From assembly GCA_022771625.1 (NCBI GenBank), contig JALFCW010000024.1, positions 1 through 33,910 on the forward strand: a DNA stretch of 33,910 nucleotides, read 5' to 3'. The translations under genes and the position numbers were made by a program. Every line of letters starts with the position of its first letter. Within the stretch, counting starts at the first letter, position 1. Positions 1 to 6,357 of this stretch are shown here, piece by piece. The DNA is from Prevotella sp. (lineage in GTDB: Bacteria; Bacteroidota; Bacteroidia; Bacteroidales; Bacteroidaceae). The notes under the pieces are model-generated. The model was not told the DNA's origin and ran no database searches. It was given only the letters and a program-made list of their open reading frames with translations.

Positions 1-8
1 CGATTAAT

Positions 9-326
9 ATGGCAAGCAATGAATATATCATAGACAGCATCAAGAAAGTGGCAAGGGAGACATTGCCGCCAAAATCTTCATTGTTGCTATTTGGGTCGAG
101 GGCTCGCCATGAGGAACATGCAAACAGCGACTGGGATATTCTTATCATATTAGACAAGCCTCAACTGACATCAGAAGATTATGACTATGCCTATCCCTTT
201 AGAGTTTTAGGCTGGGATATGAATGAAGAAATCAATCCGCAAGTGTATTCCAAAAAAGAATGGGAGGATTACTCTTATACACCATTCCACCAGAATGTTG
301 AACAAGATAAAATGGTGCTGATATGA
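9..326 (+). CDS. Minimal nucleotidyltransferase (MNT), antitoxin of a HEPN pair
   Basis: A 105-residue protein with the nucleotidyltransferase fingerprint GSRAR (residues 29-33) followed by SDWDI (40-44), which supplies the two metal-binding aspartates D41 and D43. In the MNT family such proteins pair with HEPN RNases and, in characterised MntA/HepT systems, inactivate the toxin by adenylylating it. The third acidic residue of the family is not obvious; the segment around residues 72-80 carries E and N instead of a clear aspartate. The gene overlaps the next by 4 bases (ATGA), so the two are probably translated together. Only 8 bases lie upstream, and they contain no stop, so an earlier start outside the window cannot be excluded, although the length fits the family. 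The family assignment is firm; the antitoxin role is inferred from the neighbour. Confidence 0.85.
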   Translation: MASNEYIIDSIKKVARETLPPKSSLLLFGSRARHEEHANSDWDILIILDKPQLTSEDYDYAYPFRVLGWDMNEEINPQVYSKKEWEDYSYTPFHQNVEQDKMVLI

Positions 327-721
327 GCCTAAGTGACGAAGAAAGAAGAATCATGGTGGAACATGAGCTCAATAAAGCCCATAAGACAATGGAACAAGTT
401 TATATTTTAGCTAACAATGAATTTTGGGATGGAGCAGCCAACCGTTTATATTATGCCGCTTTCCATGCAGTATGCGCTCTTCTTATAAATGATGGGATAA
501 GCGTTCATACTCACCATGGGGTTAATTCAATGCTTTACATGCAATACGTGAAGACAGGCAAACTGTCTGTTGAATTGGCAAAACTTTATTCCTCACTACA
601 AACTATGAGAGAAAAAAGTGACTACAACTGCTCTTTCAATGCTTCGAAAGAAATCATCGAACCATTAATAAATCCAACAAACAACTTGATTCGGCAAATA
701 ACTCTAATCATAGGCAAGTAG
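323..721 (+). CDS. HEPN-domain protein (UPF0332 type), probable RNase toxin partner
   Basis: A 132-residue all-helical protein of the HEPN family. The signature is NRLYYAAFHA (residues 40-49), giving R41 and H48 spaced as R-x6-H, the arrangement of the HEPN RNase active site (R-x4-6-H). The polar-x3-H neighbourhood and the tyrosine pair before the histidine match UPF0332-type HEPN proteins. It begins inside the stop codon of the nucleotidyltransferase gene, the usual arrangement for an MNT/HEPN toxin-antitoxin operon. By family knowledge HEPN toxins cleave RNA and are held inactive by the MNT partner. There is no tyrosine two residues after the histidine (R-x4-H-x-Y in HepT), so if the antitoxin adenylylates this toxin the modified residue must be elsewhere. 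The gene converges on the WG-protease gene. Confidence 0.85.
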   Translation: MSLSDEERRIMVEHELNKAHKTMEQVYILANNEFWDGAANRLYYAAFHAVCALLINDGISVHTHHGVNSMLYMQYVKTGKLSVELAKLYSSLQTMREKSDYNCSFNASKEIIEPLINPTNNLIRQITLIIGK

Positions 722-750
722 AAATATTTACTGCCTTAAGATGAAGATTG

Positions 751-778
751 GGTGAAGGTTCTGCGGGCAACCTTCACC
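751..778. repeat. Perfect 10-bp inverted repeat (hairpin) after the HEPN gene
   Basis: GGTGAAGGTT (751-760) and AACCTTCACC (769-778) are perfect inverted copies around the 8-base loop CTGCGGGC. No T-run follows, so it is not a standard intrinsic terminator. A further GGTGAAGG-like pair lies at 818-831. The region between the two convergent genes is 270 bases and non-coding. Confidence 0.75.
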
Positions 779-832
779 TCTCGAAACCCCGATAAACACA
801 GGGGGTATGGCACGATTGGTGAAGGGTGAAGG

Positions 833-856
833 ATGAATGCACTTATTCATTTTTTG
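833..856 (+). terminator. Weak terminator-like hairpin for the MNT/HEPN operon
   Basis: ATGAAT (833-838) and ATTCAT (845-850) form a 6-bp AT-rich stem directly followed by a run of T. The position downstream of the HEPN gene fits a terminator, but the stem is weak. Confidence 0.3.
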
Positions 857-935
857 CTTGGAATAATAAAACGGATAAAAGGCAAGACGGAATCAATATA
901 CTTTCATCTGACACAAGGTTATTAATCTTTATGAG

Positions 936-977
936 CCAAGGTTATTAACCTTACGGGCGTAGGGTTAATAACCTTGG
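936..977. repeat. Perfect 15-bp inverted repeat between convergent genes
   Basis: CCAAGGTTATTAACC (936-950) and GGTTAATAACCTTGG (963-977) are perfect inverted copies with a 12-base loop that contains ACGGGC. A partial third copy, AAGGTTATTAATCTT, lies at 916-930. The hairpin ends 15 bases past the stop codon of the minus-strand WG-protease gene, so it may stabilise or terminate that transcript, but no T-run follows on either strand. Confidence 0.75.
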
Positions 978-991
978 CGATTATGTTGTTA

Positions 992-3208
992 TCAATGACT
1001 ATTACATTCAATTAAGTAAACAAATGGTTCTATTTGCTTCACTTGTTTAGATAAGGACTTCGACCCTATGTTGTTATTTGGCAATTTAATCCCAATATCA
1101 GAACTCTTTATGAGACTTAAAAGATATGATACTTTTATGGCATAATTAGCATTCTCTGCATCAGCATGTTTGGCACAAATAATACCAGCTACATTTCCTT
1201 TATTGTCAAATAAAGGTCCGCCACTATTACCCGATTGCACTGCTGCGGAGATTTGATACATGGAGTTATCACCTTTGTAACCTGATGCAGCACTAATTAT
1301 TCCGTCTGTTAACTTTATCTCATTTCCCATTGTCTTGGTCATAGGATATCCAAGAACAAAAATATTGTCTCCTACCTCGGGCACACTCTTTCCAAGACTA
1401 TAAGGAATCTCATCAAAGCCTTTGAATTTCTTATCTACAATTTGAACAATCGCAAGGTCATGTTCTCTGTCAGAAGCTATCACATATCCTTTATAGGCAT
1501 TGTCCATATTCCCATTAACACCTTTAACCATTATCGTCTTTGCTCCATTGACAACATGATAATTAGTTGCGACATAACCATCTGATATAGCAAACCCTGT
1601 TCCTGTCCACTCAGCCTTTTGCACTTGTTCATAAACCATTGCAGAAGGATAGTCTTTAACGAATTCACATTTAACATACCAATTATAATAATTATTACCT
1701 CCCTGTCTTAAGGTGATTTCAAACTTGTATGGATCTTCTAATATCATTTTTCCATCTTCAGCCCATGACGATTCTCCATTTTTCACAATAGCATAAGCAT
1801 TTGACTCGCCAATTTGAACAAATTTTTTCACCCAATATCTCCATGGGTCATTCTCATCAATTTTACATGCTACGAACTCGTCAGTACCTTGAGTCCTTAT
1901 AACTGCATAAAATTTTGATTCAGAGCCATTAGATGAAGCATGGTCGTTTTCTCTGTTAACAGCCATCTTATTAAATGTTACATAATAAATTCCCTCTATT
2001 GGATCTAAATCTGGTAATTTTGAGTCAAAATATCTAACGAAATCTTCTTTCGTCGGTTTGTCTGGCCAAGAGAATTTATTTCCTTGCATATCTTTCCATA
2101 TAAGATTTCCTTTTCTGTCATAATAGATTCCCCTTTCACCATTATCATCCATGCAAATTATAAGAGAAAGGTCATCTACAATTGAAACTTTATCATGTAT
2201 TGGTTCCACTATAGCCTTGCCTTTTACATCAACTACTCCAAGTTTTTTGTTTTTTTCAAAAATGAAAAGTCCATTATGCGACTCTGAAAGGTATTCGAAT
2301 TTTGCCTGAATAACAACAGTTCCTGTACTGTCAATTATACCATACCTCCCACTCTTTTGAAAAGTTGCATATCCATCTCTGAATCCGTAAACAGAATCAG
2401 CATCAATAGTTGTAATCTTATCTCCATTTTTGTTTATCATCGCTATTGTATTACCAGTTTTAACGAATGCACGATTAGAGGAAAAACCAGTCAAAATATC
2501 ATCATAGGTTAACTTTCCCACAACTTTTCCGCTCTTGTCAATAAACCTCCATTTGTCATTGGTTTTTACACGTGCAAGACCATCCCCGAATGCTCTTGCA
2601 TCGTTATAGATAGAGTCAATTACCCATACACCTGTAGAATCAACATAGCCGCATTTACTGCTTGTGGCAACAACCATTAGCCCTTCATTAAACCCATTGG
2701 CTGCATCATACCTACAAGGTACAATAACATCTCCCTTAATATTTACATATCCTTTATTTCCAAGAGTATCTTCTATAACAAAACCATTATCACCATCCTC
2801 CCATACATTTTTATAAATAGCAGGAAGAACTATCTCGCCAGATTTGTTGATGATACCATTTTTACCAGTTTCGGTTATAAATGAAGCGACTCCGTTATTA
2901 AACTGGAATACCCAAATTATCGATTTGTCTAATTCTGTTACAAATTCTCCATCTGTATTGATAAGGCCTTTTCGTTCACCTATCTCTGCATAACATACGC
3001 TGTCTCCAAAGATCCAAAATGCCTTATCAAATTGAGGTTCAATAACAAGTTTTCCTCTCTCATTGATAAAGCCACACTTCCCTCCAACTTGGATTCGGTA
3101 TAATTCTTTGCTTTCTATCAGTTCTTCTTTATCTGTAGATGTGCACCCTATGAAAATTGCACAAATAACAGAAACAGAAAAAAAATGGAATAAATTCTTT
3201 AATGTCAT
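992..3208 (-). CDS. WG-repeat lipoprotein with C-terminal trypsin-like serine protease
   Basis: A 738-residue protein. Residues 1-22 are a lipoprotein signal peptide with a lipobox ending at C22 (FIGC), so the protein is expected to be anchored in an envelope membrane. Residues about 43-370 hold nine to ten WG-type repeats, each with a G-[FYI]-[IV]-[ND]-x-x-G core (for example near 46, 118, 153, 187, 290 and 324). A linker region (370-535) has no family I recognise. Residues about 537-700 are a chymotrypsin/HtrA-like protease with an apparent complete triad: H551 in TNYHVV, D584 in HDLAIV and S662 in GNSGGPL. No PDZ domain follows. The gene lies 33 bases downstream of the DUF262-HNH gene on the same strand with no terminator between them, so it is probably in the same operon. 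Its substrate is unknown; the domain calls are solid. Confidence 0.85.
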   Translation of the reverse strand: MTLKNLFHFFSVSVICAIFIGCTSTDKEELIESKELYRIQVGGKCGFINERGKLVIEPQFDKAFWIFGDSVCYAEIGERKGLINTDGEFVTELDKSIIWVFQFNNGVASFITETGKNGIINKSGEIVLPAIYKNVWEDGDNGFVIEDTLGNKGYVNIKGDVIVPCRYDAANGFNEGLMVVATSSKCGYVDSTGVWVIDSIYNDARAFGDGLARVKTNDKWRFIDKSGKVVGKLTYDDILTGFSSNRAFVKTGNTIAMINKNGDKITTIDADSVYGFRDGYATFQKSGRYGIIDSTGTVVIQAKFEYLSESHNGLFIFEKNKKLGVVDVKGKAIVEPIHDKVSIVDDLSLIICMDDNGERGIYYDRKGNLIWKDMQGNKFSWPDKPTKEDFVRYFDSKLPDLDPIEGIYYVTFNKMAVNRENDHASSNGSESKFYAVIRTQGTDEFVACKIDENDPWRYWVKKFVQIGESNAYAIVKNGESSWAEDGKMILEDPYKFEITLRQGGNNYYNWYVKCEFVKDYPSAMVYEQVQKAEWTGTGFAISDGYVATNYHVVNGAKTIMVKGVNGNMDNAYKGYVIASDREHDLAIVQIVDKKFKGFDEIPYSLGKSVPEVGDNIFVLGYPMTKTMGNEIKLTDGIISAASGYKGDNSMYQISAAVQSGNSGGPLFDNKGNVAGIICAKHADAENANYAIKVSYLLSLIKSSDIGIKLPNNNIGSKSLSKQVKQIEPFVYLIECNSH

Positions 3209-3241
3209 GATTAAGTATCTTTAATTATTTTTTTCGAATTG

Positions 3242-4366
3242 TTATTTACTTCCTTTTCTTCTATTACACTCCCTACATAGCATTTGGCAGTTGGCCTCTA
3301 CGGTTCTGCCGCCTTCGCGCCAGGGGGTGATGTGGTCGCCCTCCATCTGCTCGAAGGGGAATTCCTTTTGGCAGTGGGGACAGACGTGATGCTGCTTTTC
3401 CCATACAGCGAGCTTGACGTCGTCGGGGAAGGAGCGGAGGTCGAGATAATGCTCATCTCTTGTCAAGACGTAGGGGATGATGCCAAGAGGCTTTTGAATG
3501 TCGCTATCTCGCATAAGACGGGATATCTCTTCCTCTATTGCTGAGATGTCAAGAGTTTGCTCATGGAAGGTGTCGTAGAAATATGCCCAGTCGAGGCCTT
3601 TCATGATTTTCTTGAACTTCTTCATATTGAAGTTGGTGGTTGCCCAATTCAACACGTTCTGGAAATATGTCCAAAGGTTGTTGGCATTTGGGTCGTGCTG
3701 ATGCTGCGACATATAGCCTACTAGTGTTTGTGGGTTGCCATTGCGAGTCTCGTGGGCAGCCATCCATTCAAGAGCCTTTTTGAGAAAGTCCTGACGAATG
3801 GGAGTGCCAACTACCAAGTCTTTACCCAAGCGGTATGCTCCGCAATTTGTCTTGGAGAAATGACGCTTGGCATCACTCACGAAAGGACCTGCATAAACGG
3901 CATTATGAATCTCCTGGTCGTTGAGCGGTTTGCCAGCAATGTTGATTGTCTGAAACCATTCCAACTTCTCCGACTCTTCTCCTTCACATACATAAACTGT
4001 CAGCTGATAGTCGAGGATTCGCTTCTGAATGTCGGCTGGCTGATTGAAATAATTCTTCTCACCAACACTGAATTTTCCTGCAACATATTGGCAAAGTGAG
4101 AGTGTGCGTTGCTGTCCGTCCATCACTTCGTATGGACATTCTGCATCCTCGCTCCTTTTCACCCAATACATCACATTGAGCGGATACCCCTTTAAGACCG
4201 TCTCAATAACGGCTTTCTGTTCTTTATCACTATATATGAACTCACGCTGGTATTTTGGACGGATGTCAAGAAGGCCGTTATACCCTCTCACTCCTTCCTC
4301 TTCGTCGTTGACATAACCTTGGGTTATCTCTCCAACGGTTACACTGATTTGTTTTATTGTCATCAT
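3242..4366 (-). CDS. DUF262 protein with C-terminal HNH nuclease
   Basis: A 374-residue protein. The N-terminal DUF262 (ParB-like, as in GmrS/DndB-type nucleases) region has QREF (40-43) and the hallmark DGQQR (83-87). The C-terminus is an intact HNH endonuclease: the zinc pairs C329/C332 and C364/C367, the catalytic GDHITPW (343-349), N359 and a final NRRKGSK. DUF262 domains bind or hydrolyse nucleotides and occur in restriction enzymes acting on modified or unmodified DNA. The start overlaps the methyltransferase stop by 4 bases (ATGA at 4363-4366), indicating translational coupling; a second ATG follows immediately. Together with that methyltransferase it looks like a restriction-modification pair, which is inference from context. 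Whether it cuts unmodified or modified DNA cannot be read from the sequence. Confidence 0.85.
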   Translation of the reverse strand: MMTIKQISVTVGEITQGYVNDEEEGVRGYNGLLDIRPKYQREFIYSDKEQKAVIETVLKGYPLNVMYWVKRSEDAECPYEVMDGQQRTLSLCQYVAGKFSVGEKNYFNQPADIQKRILDYQLTVYVCEGEESEKLEWFQTINIAGKPLNDQEIHNAVYAGPFVSDAKRHFSKTNCGAYRLGKDLVVGTPIRQDFLKKALEWMAAHETRNGNPQTLVGYMSQHQHDPNANNLWTYFQNVLNWATTNFNMKKFKKIMKGLDWAYFYDTFHEQTLDISAIEEEISRLMRDSDIQKPLGIIPYVLTRDEHYLDLRSFPDDVKLAVWEKQHHVCPHCQKEFPFEQMEGDHITPWREGGRTVEANCQMLCRECNRRKGSK

Positions 4367-5448
4367 AGGCGTGGATGTTTGTTGCGAATTAATACTCGTG
4401 CATAAGGCTTCTCAGGAATACCATTCTTCATATAATACAACTGACCGTCTCGAAGACTCTTATTATATTTCTTCAATGCTCTATCGTATGGTCTAAGACC
4501 TAACTCTTTTCCAGAATCTCCTTGAGTCTGACCTATTATCTCAAATTGTTCAGGATTATATTTGTCCAAGAATGTAATAGGAACTCCCATTGCTCCTGAA
4601 TAATCGTATGGTATATCAGATGTTTTACTTACTTCTATTGCATCATAATTTTCGTATGTAGGATATTCTTCTGGTGAATAACGGCAAACCAAGTCAAGTT
4701 CCTCGTTACGTTTTGGGATTTCCATATTAGTAAACCAATTTACGCCAGAAACTCTAATCATATCTTCACGATGGTCCCCTGCTGTTGCGATATCTTCGTA
4801 TGGAGAAAAGAAGTGAGCAGCTCCACCTTTGAAACCATACCCCAACCATATTCTATTTTCTTTAATTAATGGGAATACCTCCTTATAGGTAATTGCATTT
4901 TGATGTCCAATTATCAAGAACTTCTTCTCATACTCCATCAACTGAGCGATATATTCCCTAAAGAGTGAGAATGGAGGATTAGTCACGACGATATCTGCCT
5001 CTTTGAGCAGTTCTATACATTCCTTAGAACGAAAGTCGCCCGTTTCGAGAGTGGAGAGCACATTCTTGTCGTTTTGCAGAAGAATCCTTACATCCGATAG
5101 GTCAACTGCTCCATCGCCGTTAAGGTCTTTCACTTCTGTGATTACCACCTTATGGGCAATTTTCTTGGGTTCTTCATCCTCAAAATCGAATGGCAAAGAC
5201 AATTCATCTCCTTGAATGGGAGAACCATTATAGCAAGTACAGATGAGTTTCTTCAATCCGAGATGATTGAAGTGAAGAGCGAAATACTTGAAGAAATTGC
5301 TTTCATAAGGGTCGTCGCAGTTGCACATCACAACTTTATCATGGAAATGCTGCCAATAATGCTGCAACTCCATCTCTATGTCAGACATCTGAGTATAGAA
5401 CTCATCCTTCTTTGCCGTCTTGGCTGCATTCAGATTTTTGTTTGCCAT
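4363..5448 (-). CDS. EcoRI-family adenine-specific DNA methyltransferase
   Basis: A 361-residue protein of the EcoRI methylase family. It begins with the family opening AAKTAKKDEFYTQ (8-20), continues with CNCDDPYES (42-50, substrate/SAM region), and carries the catalytic NPPF (157-160) followed by SLFREYIAQL, the N6-adenine methyltransferase motif IV context. The family methylates adenine within a short palindromic site. An insertion at 108-119 reads as a classic EF-hand/dockerin loop (D108, N110, D112, G113, D116, D119). It is the first gene of the operon with the DUF262-HNH nuclease (4-base overlap) and is expected to protect self DNA. The start at 5448 is the first ATG of the conserved N-terminus and lies next to an inverted repeat. 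Confidence 0.88.
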   Translation of the reverse strand: MANKNLNAAKTAKKDEFYTQMSDIEMELQHYWQHFHDKVVMCNCDDPYESNFFKYFALHFNHLGLKKLICTCYNGSPIQGDELSLPFDFEDEEPKKIAHKVVITEVKDLNGDGAVDLSDVRILLQNDKNVLSTLETGDFRSKECIELLKEADIVVTNPPFSLFREYIAQLMEYEKKFLIIGHQNAITYKEVFPLIKENRIWLGYGFKGGAAHFFSPYEDIATAGDHREDMIRVSGVNWFTNMEIPKRNEELDLVCRYSPEEYPTYENYDAIEVSKTSDIPYDYSGAMGVPITFLDKYNPEQFEIIGQTQGDSGKELGLRPYDRALKKYNKSLRDGQLYYMKNGIPEKPYARVLIRNKHPRL

Positions 5449-5454
5449 AAATCA

Positions 5455-5485
5455 ATTGATAGTCGTTTGGCACTCAACTATCAAT
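5455..5485 (-). promoter_or_regulatory. Inverted repeat just upstream of the methyltransferase start
   Basis: ATTGATAGT (5455-5463) and ACTATCAAT (5477-5485) are perfect 9-base inverted copies with a 13-base centre, ending 7 bases before the methyltransferase ATG. It could be an operator for autoregulation or an RNA hairpin that hides the ribosome entry site. Confidence 0.5.
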
Positions 5486-5522
5486 CACGCCGAGACACAA
5501 TAATGGCGCGATGCACCTTATT

Positions 5523-5708
5523 GCGTTCAGCTTTGAGGTAGCGTAGGAAGGAAACCTCAGTCCATACATAAGAATGCATCACGCCTATTGCGTGATTGCA
5601 TTGCTATAATGTATAGACTAAGGCATCCATATATCTACGGACACCCTGTCACATATTATTCTTGTTACGTTATATCCATGAAAGTTTCCTACGCTTTTGG
5701 CTGAACGC
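5523..5708 (-). ncRNA. Branched structured RNA in the leader of the methyltransferase operon
   Basis: Read on the minus strand this segment can fold into a closed, branched structure. The closing stem pairs GCGTTCAGC with GCTGAACGC (5700-5708 with 5523-5531) and continues as AGCGTAGGAA with TTCCTACGCT (5686-5695 with 5540-5549). Inside it are a long arm, 5555-5569 with 5609-5623, capped by ATCACGC/GCGTGAT (5578-5584 with 5590-5596, loop of 5), and a small arm, 5622-5628 with 5639-5645. In both inner arms the non-Watson-Crick positions become G-U pairs on the minus strand but A-C mismatches on the plus strand, which argues for an RNA read toward the methyltransferase. The neighbouring arms overlap by two bases at 5622-5623, so they would compete there. 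It may be a leader/attenuator or an independent RNA. I do not recognise a named family. Confidence 0.5.
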
Positions 5709-5769
5709 GAATAATAGCGAATGCTTTGTTTTTACCCACAATGTTATTGGAAATCCCCAAAGGGAGCAT
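5689..5769 (-). CDS. Possible 26-residue leader peptide
   Basis: A short frame starts about 20 bases after the predicted start of transcription, begins MLPLGISN and ends VQPKA. Its stop codon lies within the 5-prime arm of the closing stem of the structured leader, so ribosomes reading it would melt that stem. No ribosome binding site is visible, and nothing but position supports it. Confidence 0.2.
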   Translation of the reverse strand: MLPLGISNNIVGKNKAFAIIRVQPKA

Positions 5770-5796
5770 GACACTCGCCCACGATGAAATCCGCAC

Positions 5797-5827
5797 CAAA
5801 GGTACGAATATTATCCGAAAAGAGAAA
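5797..5827 (-). promoter_or_regulatory. Promoter of the methyltransferase operon
   Basis: On the minus strand, TTTC (5827-5824, one base off TTTG) is followed after 19 bases by TACCTTTG (5804-5797), a full match to the Bacteroidetes -7 box TAnnTTTG. The predicted transcription start is near 5790, giving a leader of about 340 bases. Confidence 0.6.
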
Positions 5828-5876
5828 ACTTTTAGTGGATATTTTTATCAGAAGAGCATAATTTTAACACTTTTCC

Positions 5877-5907
5877 TTTGATAATTCATAAAAAAGCAGT
5901 ATATTTG
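5877..5907 (+). promoter_or_regulatory. Strong Bacteroidetes promoter for DUF4160/DUF2442
   Basis: TTTG (5877-5880), 19 bases, then TATATTTG (5900-5907): both boxes match the consensus exactly. Transcription should start near 5914, about 28 bases before the first ATG at 5942. Confidence 0.8.
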
Positions 5908-5941
5908 CAGCGAAAAATTGTTGAATCAGAATAAGATATAT

Positions 5942-6049
5942 ATGCCTGAGATATGTAGATTTTATGGAATCGTTATCTATCTTTTATTGAAACTCTGGGA
6001 GAAAGCTTCTAAGGGTGAAAAAATTGAAAAGATTGAACCATTAAAATAA
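5942..6049 (+). pseudogene. DUF4160 remnant with in-frame internal deletion
   Basis: A 35-residue frame that starts MPEICRFYGIVIY, the normal beginning of DUF4160 proteins, and ends LWEKASKGEKIEKIEPLK, which matches their normal end (a W-x-x-A-x-x-G stretch followed by K-I-x-P-L). The central 45 or so residues, including the usual HNPPHFH segment, are absent and the two ends are joined in frame without a stop. DUF4160 genes usually stand directly before DUF2442 genes, as here (12 bases separate the stop from the next ATG). The strong promoter upstream means a miniature protein could still be made. Family recognition is from memory of typical members. It could also be a functional short variant. 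Confidence 0.6.
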
Positions 6050-6061
6050 GAAAGGAGAAAT

Positions 6062-6292
6062 ATGATGCTTAAAGTTAAAGATGTCGATTATCTGGACAAT
6101 TATCGCCTTGCACTTGTGTTTAGCGATGGAGTGAAAAAGGAAGTTGATTTGGAACCTTATCTGAAGGGAGAGGTGTTTGGACCACTTCGCGACAAAAGTC
6201 TGTTTATCCAATACGGATTAACCCCGACCACAATTGAATGGGCAAATGGGGCGGACTTGGCACCGGAATTCCTATATAGAATTGGGGAATAA
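6062..6292 (+). CDS. DUF2442 family protein
   Basis: A 76-residue protein matching DUF2442 along its whole length: a central F-S-D-G stretch (20-23), VDLEPYLKG (28-36), then FGPLRD and a closing IEWANGADLAPEFLY. DUF2442 proteins are small, of unknown function, and commonly encoded next to DUF4160; the pair has been proposed as toxin-antitoxin-like. A good Shine-Dalgarno site, AAAGGAGA (6051-6058), is only about 4 bases before the first ATG and 7 before a second in-frame ATG at 6065, which is probably used as well or instead. Its partner here is an internally deleted remnant, so the gene may be an orphan. Confidence 0.85.
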   Translation: MMLKVKDVDYLDNYRLALVFSDGVKKEVDLEPYLKGEVFGPLRDKSLFIQYGLTPTTIEWANGADLAPEFLYRIGE

Positions 6293-6328
6293 TCGCCTTA
6301 TCTTTTCAAAGATTATTTAAATAATGTG

Positions 6329-6336
6329 TAAATTTG
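6329..6336 (+). promoter_or_regulatory. -7 box for the beta-helix gene
   Basis: TAAATTTG matches TAnnTTTG; the expected TTTG about 20 bases upstream is only TTTC/TTTT-like. Transcription from about 6343 excludes the ATG at 6334 and supports a start at 6358 or 6364. Confidence 0.55.
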
Positions 6337-6357
6337 CAGCATTGTTTTAGGACTATA

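Larger units (their letters stand above)
5449..5941. other. Regulatory region between divergent operons, no intact gene
   Basis: About 490 bases between the methyltransferase start and the DUF4160 remnant. It holds, from left to right, the start-proximal inverted repeat, the branched RNA, the possible leader peptide and two divergent promoters. Apart from the short leader frame I see no credible coding sequence. Confidence 0.7.

Noticed and set aside
3284..3544. Plus-strand open frames across the DUF262-HNH gene
   Set aside because: They are antisense to a gene with clear conserved motifs, have no promoter or family likeness, and look like chance frames.
5523..5708. Known RNAs (tmRNA, RNase P, 6S, SRP) for the structured leader
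   Set aside because: I found none of the hallmark segments of tmRNA, RNase P or SRP RNA; the long-hairpin look of 6S RNA fits poorly because of the second arm and the asymmetry of the two sides.
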